Below are positions 1 through 10,995 of a DNA stretch of 64,000 nt, in pieces. Source of the DNA: Melieria omissa (taxonomy: Eukaryota > Arthropoda > Insecta > Diptera > Ulidiidae); NCBI GenBank assembly GCA_963971225.1, contig OZ020268.1, forward strand, positions 37,788,848-37,852,847, written 5' to 3'. The number at the start of each line of letters is the position of its first letter. The stretch's first letter is position 1. The notes under the pieces are model-generated. The model was not told where the DNA came from and made no database searches. It was given only the letters and a program-made list of their open reading frames with translations. A program made the position numbers and the translations under genes.

Positions 1-304
1 AATATTTTTTGCACCGCTTTAGGAAGCCGAGGCACATGGCTGCTTCTTTCGACACGCCAAAAATATGATCGTTCCAACGAAGGTCGTTCTTAATGGACAT
101 GTCCAGAACATCAAAAGCTGCCGATTCCGCAATACTCACATCACCCATAACCAGGGATGTGTTGGGATGTGGGGAGACTCGTTTGTGGGATAACAGGCAA
201 CATCCGGTCTTGCGAGGATTAAAATCGAAGCTGTTCGTTTGACCCCACTTGAAGATTACGCTGCCGTTCTCTCTCAATCTCCACAGAGCTGGGGCGCTTT
301 GTGA
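1..304 (-). pseudogene. Non-LTR retrotransposon reverse-transcriptase fragment, cut by window edge
   Basis: Read on the minus strand, one frame stays open from about 304 to position 1. It encodes a stretch typical of the region after the YADD box in jockey/CR1-like reverse transcriptases: an FNPRKTGCCLLSHKR block, then VLDMSIKNDLRWNDHI, then KEAAMCLGFLKRCKKY. No methionine starts it, and it is truncated on the 5' side at about 304 and by the window edge on the 3' side. The clade is inferred from motif style only. Confidence 0.7.
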
Positions 305-704
305 AGGAATATAAATGACAAATGGTCCTGGTCCAACGTTATTATTATATTTTTCTTTTTATTTTGTCTTTAAATTGTTATATGAAGATTTGACACCGAT
401 TTGAAAGAAAATTTCGTTTGAATGGTACTTTAAAAGAAAACATCATGTGCACGAAATTTAAGTGTTCTGTATTAATATTAGCGGCTTTCACAGAGGTTTA
501 TAATTTCGGATTGTATGGGAGGTAGACGTGGTTCTTGTGTGATGTTTCTATAATTTTGCAAAAGAAATTTGTCATGTAAAATAAAATATGTATGCAAAAT
601 TTTAATTCTCTATGATAAAGATTCCCACTTTTGACCAATCATTACTATATATGAACTCATTACACAGTGCGTCGTTTGCAAATTGTGATTCTTAAATTCT
701 GGTG
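305..704. other. AT-rich intergenic sequence, no gene seen
   Basis: No coding frame with family similarity and no element termini were seen here. Confidence 0.5.
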
Positions 705-1206
705 TCATAAATCCATTATTACTTTTAGACCTTTTGCCCATATAAAGTAGTAAACTCAGACATGAAATTTAGGAAAAAAATGTTTTTATATATTATTTTT
801 TATTATTATTTTTTTTATTTTTTTAATTATTTTATTATTTTTTATTGTTTATTTAATTTTGTTTTTTGCAAGACCCACAATCAGTGGACGAAATAGGCAA
901 AACTGCAAAAAGTGACATTGGAAGTGATTATTAGTGTCTTTGAAAGGAGTCTAGTTGCAGATAACCTGCGATTTTATACGGTTTCATAAATCCAATATTA
1001 CTTTAAGACCTTTTGCCCATATAAAGTAGTCAACTTTACATAAGACATGAAATTAAGCAAAAAAATTTTTAATTTAAAAATTTTTTTGTTTTATTTTTAA
1101 TTTTTAATTTTATATTTTTATTTTTTATTATTTTTGTTTATATTTTTTATTGTTTATAAATTTTTTTTTTGTTTTTTTGCAAGACCCACACTCAGTGGAC
1201 GAACCT
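705..1206 (+). repeat. Diverged direct duplication, two units of about 190-220 bp
   Basis: The unit at 705-895 recurs at 986-1206. Both begin with ATAAATCCAWTATTACTTT, continue with GACCTTTTGCCCATATAAAG, have an internal T/A-rich stretch of variable length, and end with GCAAGACCCACAMTCAGTGG. A spacer of about 90 bp separates them. It may be a local duplication or two copies of an undescribed dispersed repeat. No protein coding is visible. Confidence 0.75.
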
Positions 1207-2120
1207 ATAAATGCTCAAAATTTTGTTTTAATTTGAATACGTATCACAGTTAGCTGTGCCATGCCGTGAGAAAATAGTCAAAGCAATCATCGAAGGTCTC
1301 AATCAAATTACGCATTTTAAAGTGTTCCAATGCTTAAACTTGACATACTTACAACGAAAATAGCAACAAATGAATTCATCATTCGACCAACATGCAAAGC
1401 GATTTTATCCCGATCGCCAATCAAATGTGCATCCGCCGAGTACACAGAAAAACACGAACAAGCTCAATTACCCATTACAAATGGCATTACGTGCATAGTC
1501 AGCGACACGTGCATCGCGTTAGCTAATCGCAGTGGCCAATGTGTGGACGCCGAACAAAATGGAAACTGCACACAACTGTGCGACTGTACAGCGAAAAAGT
1601 GCAACACATGCATGTTGAACTAAATGAAATCGAGTTGAAAGGCTTAAACATTTCTTTTTTGATTGATAACGACAATAGTGTCTATTGTTGTTGTTGTTGT
1701 TTTGGATCATAAAAAATGCTTTCATTAAGATAGCACACAGAACAAGAAATGTGATTAAAATTTTCGCTAAACTCGTTGATATCAACGCAATGTCTGCGCT
1801 GTCATTGTTCTGTAATCCAATTTGTTTCCCCTCTTTCACCATTAGGTGACTTCATTCCGTTTGCGATTGCACTCGACAAAATATAATATTTGATACAAAG
1901 TATTTGTTATAACTATTTGCGATAAGGACGAACCATCGCAAATCAACTTTAATGACTTTGACAAACAGCGCAGCCAACAATTTGGCGCCAAACTGCTTAG
2001 CACTTCACGCATCGCACTACGCACACAGTCGCCGGGGCGTGCAGCAAACACGAGTCTGCATGGGTGTGCGTGGCAACGTGTGTGTATGTGTGAGTGAGTG
2101 AGCAATATTTTTCCCCTACT
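1207..2120. other. Intergenic sequence, no supported gene
   Basis: There is one cysteine-rich 97-residue frame at 1330-1623 (+). It has no signal peptide and no recognised domain, so it was not called. The rest is AT-rich with short CA/GT runs. Confidence 0.4.
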
Positions 2121-3884
2121 TTAACCCTTTCAGACCGTGATGCATCGATTGTGCGGGTGGTTTTCGATTTTAATATTTTCGCTTCTATCTGACCGATGTC
2201 AAATAGACCGGCATGCATCGATTTCCCTGCTTTTTCTTTATGTTTGTTTCTCACATTATTGAGCTGTTCTCTTTACCATTACTTCAATTATTGCGGAATT
2301 CTTGCGTCACATTTCAGTTTTGTCAAACTGAGCCGCAGAAGTAAGTTGTGATTTCAATTACAAGAGTACTAATCGTTAACAAATAGTGAAGTGGGCATAT
2401 TTTCGCTAAAACAATTATAAATTTTACTGTTTCAAGCCAATTGAAGTAATTTGAGGCAATAAAAATGCCTTTTAGCTAAACATTTTAACGAGTGCATCAA
2501 TTGTGCGTATCGGGTCTTATGTCTCTAAAAAAGTTGGTTTTTTTTATTTTTAAGTTAAGCTAATTAATTTTTAAGCCAATTATTGATTCAGTTAAAAACG
2601 CTTGCTTAAGAATTCCGAGACAAGCGAATGGACGATATTCAATGGATGAGCAAATGATACCATTCACAGGCCGCTGTCCAGTACGCCAAAGTTTGTCCAA
2701 CAAACCAAGAGGTGTTGGTTTAAAAAAATGAGGTATTTACCACATCAGACGGACTAGTTCTCGATTTATCTAGTTTCTATAGTTTCTCGATTTAGTTCTA
2801 AATTTATCAAGGCAAGACCACGCCTCTTCCGAAGGAAAATTTTGGACTTGGCCCTGCATTCGTTATGCGTCTTGTACAAACATTATCTAAAGGATCCAAA
2901 GTATTTTTTGACAAATACTTTACCTCATAGCCCCTATTGGATAAGCTTCTACAAGAAGGACTTTATGGGGCGGGAACGCTAATGAAAAGTCATATAAAAG
3001 GCGTTAACTTGAGTGATGAAAAAAAGAAGACAAGAGGAGATGTGGAGAAATTCTGTTCCCCTGAGGATACAGTTGCCATTGTGCAATGGAAAGACTCAAA
3101 GTCGGTTTTATTGGCGTCATCTGCATTTGGATGCAGTCCCGTTAATTATGTTCGTCATTGGTGCAAAAAAGAGAAAACATTTATCGAAGTCTCATGCCCA
3201 AATAAAGTCCAGCAGTACAATGAGTCAATGGGTGGTGTGGACATTTGCGACCAACAAATGGAAGTACATACATATATCGGACCTTTTTCAAAACCCAAAA
3301 ATGGTCATTGAAAGTAATCATACATTTCATAGATTCGGCATGCTGCAATGCTTGGATGGAGTACCGAAATACTTGTCGGGAAATCGAAATACTACCAAAA
3401 GATTGCACGATTTGCTAAGTTTTCGACTTGCGTTAGCTGAAGCATTGGTGCCCACTCAAAAAACTAACAACGTGGAGTGGAGCTCTGAATCCGAAACGAA
3501 CGAGGTTGAAACTGTTCAAAAATCAAAACGATATCGCCCAGCGGACCAGCCATGGATGGTTGGATGGCTTCAATCACTGGCCAGTAGAACTCGATTTAAA
3601 ATCAGTCCGTATGTGCCGTCGCAAAGACTGTAAGTCGCATACACGCACACGATGCACCAAATGCGATGTAAATAGTTTTAAAAAAGTTATCATATGGGGT
3701 TTTGGTTATTTTAAAATGAAATTAGACCGAGATGCATCAATTGTGCGTGTCCTAAAAATCCTTGAAGGATATAAAAAAGGTAAAACCTAAACATTGATTA
3801 TATTTTCATACGATATAGAGACCATATATTCCAAAAATTATGAAAAAATTCCCAGTAGTTTAGCGTCAGGTCTGAAAGGGTTAA
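2121..3884 (+). mobile_element. Defective piggyBac-like transposon with TTAA target duplication
   Basis: The element body is 2125-3880, flanked on both sides by TTAA (2121-2124 and 3881-3884), the duplication typical of the piggyBac superfamily. The termini are inverted repeats beginning CCCTTTCAGACC and ending GGTCTGAAAGGG. Related short motifs of the form GATGCATCRATTGTGCG recur inside both ends (about 2139, 2210, 2496 and 3730) and look like subterminal transposase-binding repeats. At 1.76 kb it is shorter than an intact member (usually about 2.4 kb), so it has lost sequence. Confidence 0.9.
2640..3690 (+). pseudogene. piggyBac transposase relic, multiple frameshifts and stops
   Basis: Fragments in different frames line up with the piggyBac transposase in order: MDEQMIPFTGRCPVRQ near 2643 (first catalytic Asp region), FFDKYFTS near 2910 (second Asp region), GAGTLMKSHIKGVN near 2968, YNESMGGVDICDQ near 3217 (third Asp region), and a Cys-rich tail CRRKDCKSHTRTRCTKC near 3612. 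At least two frameshifts and several stop codons break it, and the N-terminal part is missing. It cannot encode an active enzyme. The order of motifs makes the family assignment firm. Confidence 0.85.
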
Positions 3885-5126
3885 AAACATAATTGAAACA
3901 TTTCTGGTTGGTTTGCATGCGACTTCGGGCCAAATTAGCCGTGCGTTGCTATGCATAAGTACATACAATGAAACATATATACATACACACATATATACAA
4001 ACAACTAAGCCAACTATCTGCCAGCTAACCTAAGCTAATATCTCGACACACAAGTCTCATTCACAGTTGTGTTCAGAAGTTGTTTCGACGGTTTCTCAAC
4101 ACTTGTGTGAAAAATGTGTCTTTGTGTGGCCTGTTGTATCGGTGCAAATACATATGTACACATGTGTGCGTGTGTGTGTATTGTATGTAGGTATATTTAC
4201 TTTAGCGCAAGTGTTTTGCTGCAAATTAGTAAATATATGAGCACATATTTCACTTCGTACCCAGTGCCTCGTTCAGTTTTTTAGACAATTTATGCAGGTG
4301 TTTCTGCTGCTAACTTCACACATGTTCCCCGTGAAGGCAGCTAGAAGGGCTGCCTTATATAGAAAGTGGTTGAGTAAACAAAATAACATTCTTTATTTTT
4401 ACACTTTTTATGATAAAATGCTTCAATTTCCAACTGGCCGCATGTAGATCGATGGAATTTTGCCACCATTCAGTAAGACGCAAGTGTTTTCTGCTCGTTG
4501 AGGCACTCGACTACATAGAATTAATGGCTAAAGCCGAAGCCAAAGCCAAAGTGGTAAAAAATATTTTGTTATTTTTGGTGATTGGTGTCTTAAAGCTTAA
4601 TTTTTTTGGGTTTTCCAAGACCAAATGGTTTCCAAAAGGACCCGTCTGTGTCTACAGAGAAGCCAACAGTAAGGGAATTTCACCGGATTTTAAAATGAAA
4701 GCATTTGCAAAGCACCCAACAGCGTCTCCGAGTGAAAGTGCATGCCGCACACACCACTTCTATAACCTAACCTCAACTTACCTCAGTAGTTTTTTTGCTA
4801 TCAGTAACAGTTTGAAAGTTTTGCATTCAGTGGTTTGGGGCTTCCAAAAGTTTTTGCAATCCTTATGTTTCTACATTTTTCGCTTTGTTTAAATATTTAC
4901 TGGGTGTAACAAAGTTTGGTAGCAATGTGTGTTTCTAATAACTTTTAATAGTCAATAGGATGGAAGATGTGGAACCTATTGGGCCCTCAGAATTGCTCGG
5001 TGAGAGAATAATTTCTGTTTGCAATTTTACTTATTTGTTGTAAAGAAGTTCTCACAAATTGTGACCCTACTGGGTAGTGAATTGAACTGGAAGCCTGAAA
5101 CGAAGTTCGACAGAAGGTTCGAATTC
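3885..5126. other. Intergenic sequence, nothing supported
   Basis: AT-rich sequence with short GT/TG runs around 4155-4180. The 160-residue frame at 4410-4892 (+) has low-complexity lysine/alanine content and no recognisable domain. Confidence 0.4.
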
Positions 5127-5696
5127 CCTTTGAGCAGTGTTGTCAGATACCTGAAATGACTTTCTCCTAAATTTTACAAAATATGCTGAAATTTCTTCCC
5201 AAAACTTAAAAATCTCCTAAATTTTTTTTATAATTTGCGTCATTTAAAAGGAATTAAACTTCTCATAAAAAAATAAAAATATATACACACAATGTTTTTT
5301 TAACGTAACGTTTTAACAACAAAAACTTAACACATACAAAACATATATCAAATGAATTAAACAAAAAATGTCAGTTTTGACGGTATTTCATTGTGACAGC
5401 ACTAAGTGGGAACGAGCTTACATTTTGTAAGCTTACAAATTTTTAACACAATAGGCTCCTTTGACTATTAAAATAGTTGCCAAAATATGTTTTGTTGCCA
5501 GTGTGCCCAATATATCATACTTCGCTATCCAAAAATCTTTCAAAAATCAGCTAAGTGACCGAAAAATCCCTAACATTGAATATAAATCTCCTAAAGTTTC
5601 TCCTAAACAATTCTTTCTCCTAAAAATTCTCCTAAAAGGCCAAGAATCTCCTAAATCTAGGAGGAAATCTCCTGATCTGGCGAACCTGTCTTTGAG
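5127..5696 (+). mobile_element. hAT-type MITE, copy 1 (554 bp)
   Basis: The element spans 5135-5688. It starts CAGTGTTGTCAGATACC and ends GATCTGGCGAACCTG, so the termini are short imperfect inverted repeats of the CAGTGTT(G/C)-type found in hAT elements. The 8-bp flanks are CCTTTGAG (5127-5134) and TCTTTGAG (5689-5696), matching at 7 of 8 positions. Inside, the phrase CTCCTAAA is repeated many times near both ends. No transposase is encoded. An inverted second copy lies at 41,875-42,422. Confidence 0.85.
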
Positions 5697-6132
5697 AAAA
5701 GTTAGCAGTGTCGCACGCAAGCGGGGTTTCGGCGTTTCAAACCCCTCTGATTTTGGATGGCAAAATGTGGTTTTAACTAGAATAGGACTAAAAAATTATG
5801 TCCAAAATGAAATTATGTTTGTGTCACTGGTAGGTAGATGTCTTATTTGGCTGGGGAACTCACTTAAGCTCCTAAGGCCCATTTTGAAACCAGGTGATTG
5901 ATAATAAGAATGGGTTTAGTTTCCCCATTCTGTACAAACCAGCCAGAATTTTTATGAAGCTGAGAAAGAGAACGCTGACGTCTTTGCTTGGTCAGCCAGA
6001 ATGTCTCGGAAGTAGTCGCCCAAATTTCGCAAACACAGAGCATATTCACAGAAAAAGCTGGACGCTTTTAACTTCCTCCTCCTCTCTGAAGCTTCTACAA
6101 AAATCATTAGAGAAAAAATTGCAACACGAAAA
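5697..6132. other. Intergenic sequence, no gene seen
   Basis: Open frames here are short and match nothing recognised. Confidence 0.4.
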
Positions 6133-7057
6133 TATCAGGTGTACAACTTTGCTTCCGCCGTTTTCCGATAGGTGGCTGTACCGGCTGAGGCTGGTTGAAA
6201 TACAAAGATGGTAATGCCTTTAAAGTGAGTGTGGACAGTGCCTAACGAATTGTCATCGCCGTTTCAGTGACAGTTGTTCTTGTTTTCGTATTATTCACGC
6301 TCGAAAATGTCCGTTTATGTGCCCAATTCTCGCCATTTGCGGGAAGTTTTACTTTTCTGTTACAATTCGAAAAAAAATGCAGCTGAAGCGCATCGAATGC
6401 TCTCAGAAACTTACGGTGATGCTGCTCTGAGTGAAAGAACGTGTCGGGAGTGGTTTCAACGTTTTAAAAATGGTGATTTCGATGTCGAAGACAAACATGG
6501 TGGTGGAAGAGAAAAAACCTTCAAAGATGGTGGGATCAGCTCGGTGTGATTTACTACGAGCTCTTAAAACCGGGTGAAACCATCACAGGAGATCGCTACC
6601 GAACGCAACTGATGCGCCTTAGTCGCGCGCTAAAAGAACAGCGGCCACAATATCAAGAGCGACATGACAAAATCATCCTCCAACACGACAATGCTCGGCC
6701 TCACGTCGCAAAAGTGGTCAAAAAGTACCTGGAAACGCTGAAATGGGAAGTCTTGCCCACCCGCCGTATTCCCCAGATGTCGCCCCTTCTGGCTTCCACC
6801 TATTCCGTTCGATGGCACACGGCCTGGCAGATCAACATTTTCAATCCTTCGAAGAATTGGAAAAATGGATTGCTTCATGGATAGCGTCAAAAGAGGACTC
6901 CTTTTTTCGAGCCGGGATCCGAAAATTGCCGGAAAGATGGGAGAAAGTTGTCGCTAGCGACGGACAATACTTTGAATAATATATCTGTAAGCACTTTTTC
7001 GCAATAAAGCTTTTAATTTTGGAAAAAAACGGCGGAAGCAAAGTTGTACACCTGATA
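6133..7057 (+). mobile_element. Internally deleted mariner element (921 bp)
   Basis: The element body is 6135-7055, flanked by TA dinucleotides. Its about 30-bp terminal inverted repeats start TCAGGTGTACAACTTTGC and are near identical at both ends. Intact mariners are about 1.3 kb. Here the central part of the transposase gene is missing; the junction is near 6520-6530. Confidence 0.93.
6307..6979 (+). pseudogene. Mariner transposase, internally deleted and frameshifted
   Basis: Translation from ATG 6307 gives a normal mariner N-terminus: a helix-turn-helix region including LREVLLFCYNSKKNAAEAHR and ERTCREWFQRFKNGDFDVED. The frame then jumps at about 6525 to the C-terminal half: WWDQLGVIYYELLKPGET, QHDNARPH (second catalytic Asp), and after a further frameshift near 6750 HPPYSPDVAPSGFHLFRSM. 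In active D,D34D mariners the last block carries an Asp (PSDYHLF-like); here that position is Gly. The middle region with the first catalytic Asp is absent. The gene is therefore dead three times over: deletion, frameshift and lost catalytic residue. It ends at a stop at 6977-6979. Confidence 0.9.
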
Positions 7058-8963
7058 TAAAAAAAGTTTTCTTTCGGAAGCTGTGCTCTCAGAAATGGTG
7101 AACCTCGAAAGTAAAGTTGGACTATAAAAAACCTTCAACTCGTTGGCGAATTCGGCATTAAATTGCAAGTCGCTTGGGTAAGGTCCATAACTGTAAAAAT
7201 ATACACACACAATTCTAATGGGTGCTGGAGTTTAGTCGTGTAATTGAAAGATCGTCTTAATTATGTTTGAGTGGACTGCAACGATATATCAACCAACTGT
7301 CCTTTCTCCACCTCATTCTTGAGTATTCCGTGATAAGGTCTGTTGTGACTGGTTGGTCGTTGATAGGACAGTACTTGTCTTAACAGGTCAATTGTTGTCC
7401 TCATGAAGACAATCCATAATTTAATTTTTCTATTTTCTTTCCTTCAGTCTAATTTCGAAAATGACAGGGCTGTGTCTACTTGGTCCTTTTATTGATGACA
7501 TTATATCTCGCGTTACTAGACAGATTATATGTACTTATGATCAACTTTCATACCCATTGCTCATGGCAAATATTAGAACCTGTTGATGATGTAAAGCTTT
7601 GTCGACCATATGTCACAAGTTAATAAAGTTCCCCGCAGATAAACGACTATAAGTTGTCTTCAACAAATGTGTCAAAAGATAACCAAAAAGCGGCAATGCC
7701 TTCGCAACCTTTGAAGTGTCTTATTTCGGCTCGTGACTTTCTTTGTATTGTTGACCGCACCGCAGTGAAGCAATGATGCATCATAGATTACCCCTGAGCC
7801 TTTGAATTGTATTAGGTACTTAGTATCGTTGGCTTAACTTTCAATTCGATATGTTCCTGTCTTGAAAAGCAAAGCAATCCAAAGTGACCATTTCGGCGTC
7901 AATCAATTCGCAATTCTTCTCAAACCATATCGAATTTTTTTAAATCGAGCAATAACTGCAAATTTCTGTTCTCTATGTTATAAAACATTGAAGCGATCGC
8001 CTTCCAATACCATCGAGAACACCTCACCGATATTTACATATAAAACGTTTTGCAGTTAATATTTAATAAGTGTTTGCACATTTTTACAACGTGACACGCT
8101 GACACCGCTGCGCGCCACCTGCACGATTTCTGCCACCTTTTTTCGCCGTACTAATTTCAATTATCGTTTTTGCGATATAATTTTTTATGCGATTTTCGTT
8201 GTTATCGCATAAATGATGCCATTGCTCGGTGTTGCTTCTCGGTTTGTTTGTTGCTGTTGTTGCTTTTTTGTGGCGGCTGCTCTTATTGTTTTACATTTAG
8301 TCAGCACACCGTAAATGTTTACAATAGCATTTGCTATAAATTGTCGACTTTATGGCGAACGCCAACGGCACAGCAACATGAACACCAACACCAACGAACA
8401 AGCGGCATGCACCGGCAGTGGCAACAATTGTCGCCAACAGCTTGGCAACCCACTGTTGTTGTGTCCAATAATAATAAATAAGTAAATATGATATTTTTGT
8501 TTGACAAAGGAAACTTTTTGGTTTTACGTCTGCCTTGTAAATATTTACAATTCCAGAAGAATAATGACGCAGGCTCGCACTTGCATAAAAAACGAATATG
8601 TGGCAACCCATAAATGTGGCGAAGCTTCAATGCACTGCAACATACATTGCGCAATGCGCACAGTGTGACGAGACGTGCAATTTAAAAAATTAATTCTGAC
8701 ATTTGTACACTAATGAAGTGTTGAAAATTCGATTTTTCATCAAACGATAAAGAAATTTGTACACAATTTTATGTAATCGTCGTGTGTATGGTTTAATATT
8801 AATAAAAAGTTGAATTATTATTTTAGCAAATGTTCTTTATTGGTGTCAATTAATTTAAATTAAATTGGTGATAAAAGAAAAATACTAAAATACTTAACTA
8901 TATTTATAAATACATTTGAATGAAAGGACATTTTGATTGAGTAGGGTAAAATAGAGTAGAAAG
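7058..8963. other. Intergenic sequence, no gene seen
   Basis: Mostly unique-looking AT-rich DNA. The short open frames on both strands at 8170-8654 are rich in repeats of leucine, cysteine or histidine codons arising from TGT/TTG and CAA/CAC runs and are not convincing as proteins. Confidence 0.4.
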
Positions 8964-9144
8964 TAGACTAGACTAGACTAGACTAGACTAGACTAGACTA
9001 GACTAGACTAGACTAGACTAGACTAGACTAGACTAGACTAGACTAGACTAGACTAGACTAGACTAGACTAGACTAGACTAGACTAGACTAGACTAGACTA
9101 GACTAGACTAGACTAGACTAGACTAGACTAGACTAGACTAGACT
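8964..9144 (+). repeat. (GACTA)n microsatellite, about 36 uninterrupted units
   Basis: A pentanucleotide TAGAC/GACTA array runs for about 181 bp without a visible interruption. It is preceded by imperfect units (AGAGTAGAAAGTAGACTA) that look like the seed. Perfect long arrays of this kind are usually length-polymorphic. Confidence 0.98.
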
Positions 9145-10995
9145 GGAAAAGCATATTTTAGCTATTTTTTTTTTGTTACGAGTTATTGTTAATGTGTATT
9201 TTTGATTGGGTTCTTTAGTTCTTCTTTAAGAAGGCCCATCTCTTCTAAGCTTTTACTAGACAGGGTCTCGTGAAGAAAACTTTCTTTTTGCTTGATTTTT
9301 GCTGGGCAGAGAATTGACCTCTCCGATAGCTCGAAGAATGCTAATTTTATATATCTCCAGAACCTATTACACCAGAACACAAATAATTCTGTTAGCAGAG
9401 TAATGGAAACCCGTTCGATGAGGTAATACTCACTGACAGTTCCGTAGGGATCACAGGTCTTTAGTCGATAAGAGTTCAAAAACAAGTTCAGTTGTATCTC
9501 TTACAGAGTTTCCACCCTTCTCCGAGAAAAAAACGCACAATGGTGTTTATAACAATCCACCTCTTCTACACGTAGTCCCGTCGATGGTATCATATTTTTG
9601 CTTGTTCTGTTGCCTCTCCGGGACTTGATCCCATACTTTTCCAACTGTCTACTGAACGCACCAAGTACAGACCCCGGGCAAAACTGTGTCACTCGTCGAA
9701 GGTCTGATGGCATAATGAGCGCATCGGCCCCACTGTTTCCCGGGCAATCAGTGTTGACCTGCTTTTGCGACCGTCGACGGTCGCACGCGCGCGAATTCGC
9801 ATGCTATAAAATGTCACATAATTACCCAGACTTGGCTGAGCTTCGGCGCAAGCGTGGCGGTTGACCCGTTCGGCGCTATCCCGCCCAGCGCAACGAATGC
9901 TGGTCCAACTTTCGCAGCGGTTTCCGCAGCGCAATGCTTAAGCACGCTGGCGTCACTTGAGCCGCTGCGGCGCTATCCAGCCGTTTCGGCCACGTGTGCG
10001 TGTGCGTGTGTGCGTGTATGGGAGAGAAATTATTCTGCACAATGGCGTATGACGAGCCAAATTGCGTTTGCCCCTGGCAGCGGTGGGCATTTGGTGCCAT
10101 GGCTGCTGTCGTTTGTGGCCGCTGTTCATGACTTGTCATCTGTTGTTGTTAACTTGTGGTGCCGTATTGCTTGCCGTCGTCTACATTCGGTATCGCTTGA
10201 ATGGATTTGAAAAATAGCAGAACGACACAAAAACGAGCAAAGAAATTAAAAGCAACAACAACAAATTAAAACACGCCAGCAAACCATAATGCATTCGCAC
10301 GCGCTGCACATTCTAAATACAAATGTACGCATGCGCGACAGCCACAGCCACAGCGACAGCGGCCGATTCGAGGGCCTCGGCACCAGCATCGCCACAGCGG
10401 CCGGCAATGAAGCGAAAATGTTTGTAAAATTTGCCCGAAAAGACCTTAGCCGCTGCTGTCGGTGCAGGTGGCCCTCGCCGCCCCCGCAACCTAAACCATT
10501 TTGAGGTTAGGTTATGAGTGCTGTGGCTGCTTTTGCGAAATTGATTTTGCACTTGTGCCGCCGCATTCGTTTAGCAAAAGTTTATTAGTTGTGTAGCTGT
10601 TTTTACAACTGTTTGGTGTTTTTTTCGCGTTTAAAAACCAAGCCACATTTTCCACAGTTTGAGGCGCGACACTTTAGTGCCCAAGTTTTCAAGCAACTTT
10701 TTTACAACCAGCAACATTTTACAATTGATTTTTATTATTTTGCATGGGCAGAATCACTCAGATAAAATTGTGCACATTATGCCAAAACATGCCAGCAAAC
10801 ATGTCATTTTATGGCATTCCGCTGGTTGGCGCTTAACTCGCAGTGAATGTTGCGTTGCACACCCATGTTGAATCATTTTACGAATTTACTTGACTGATGT
10901 CAGATTATGAAAATTGCTTACATAATGAAAGATTTTAAATAAATTTATGAAATCTAATTATTTATCTCCTCTCCTCTTTGCTTCTTCCCGTTTAG
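9145..10995. other. Sequence upstream of the first visible Gmap exon; no exon recognised
   Basis: GC content rises between 9,700 and 10,500. There are CA/AC tracts near 10,000 and a CAGCCACAGCGACAGC-type run near 10,340. No methionine-initiated exon resembling the N-terminal membrane-sensor part of Gmap was found, so this is probably intron of that gene. The polypyrimidine-rich stretch TTATCTCCTCTCCTCTTTGC just before 10,996 is a good splice acceptor. Confidence 0.45.

Noticed and set aside
1330..1623. 97-residue frame with about ten cysteines in its second half
   Set aside because: No signal peptide, no known cysteine framework and no promoter or splice context; could be chance, so it is not called a gene or a secreted peptide.
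5114..5130. GGTTCGAATTCC, resembling a tRNA T-loop/B box
   Set aside because: No cloverleaf can be formed with the upstream sequence and no A box at the right distance.
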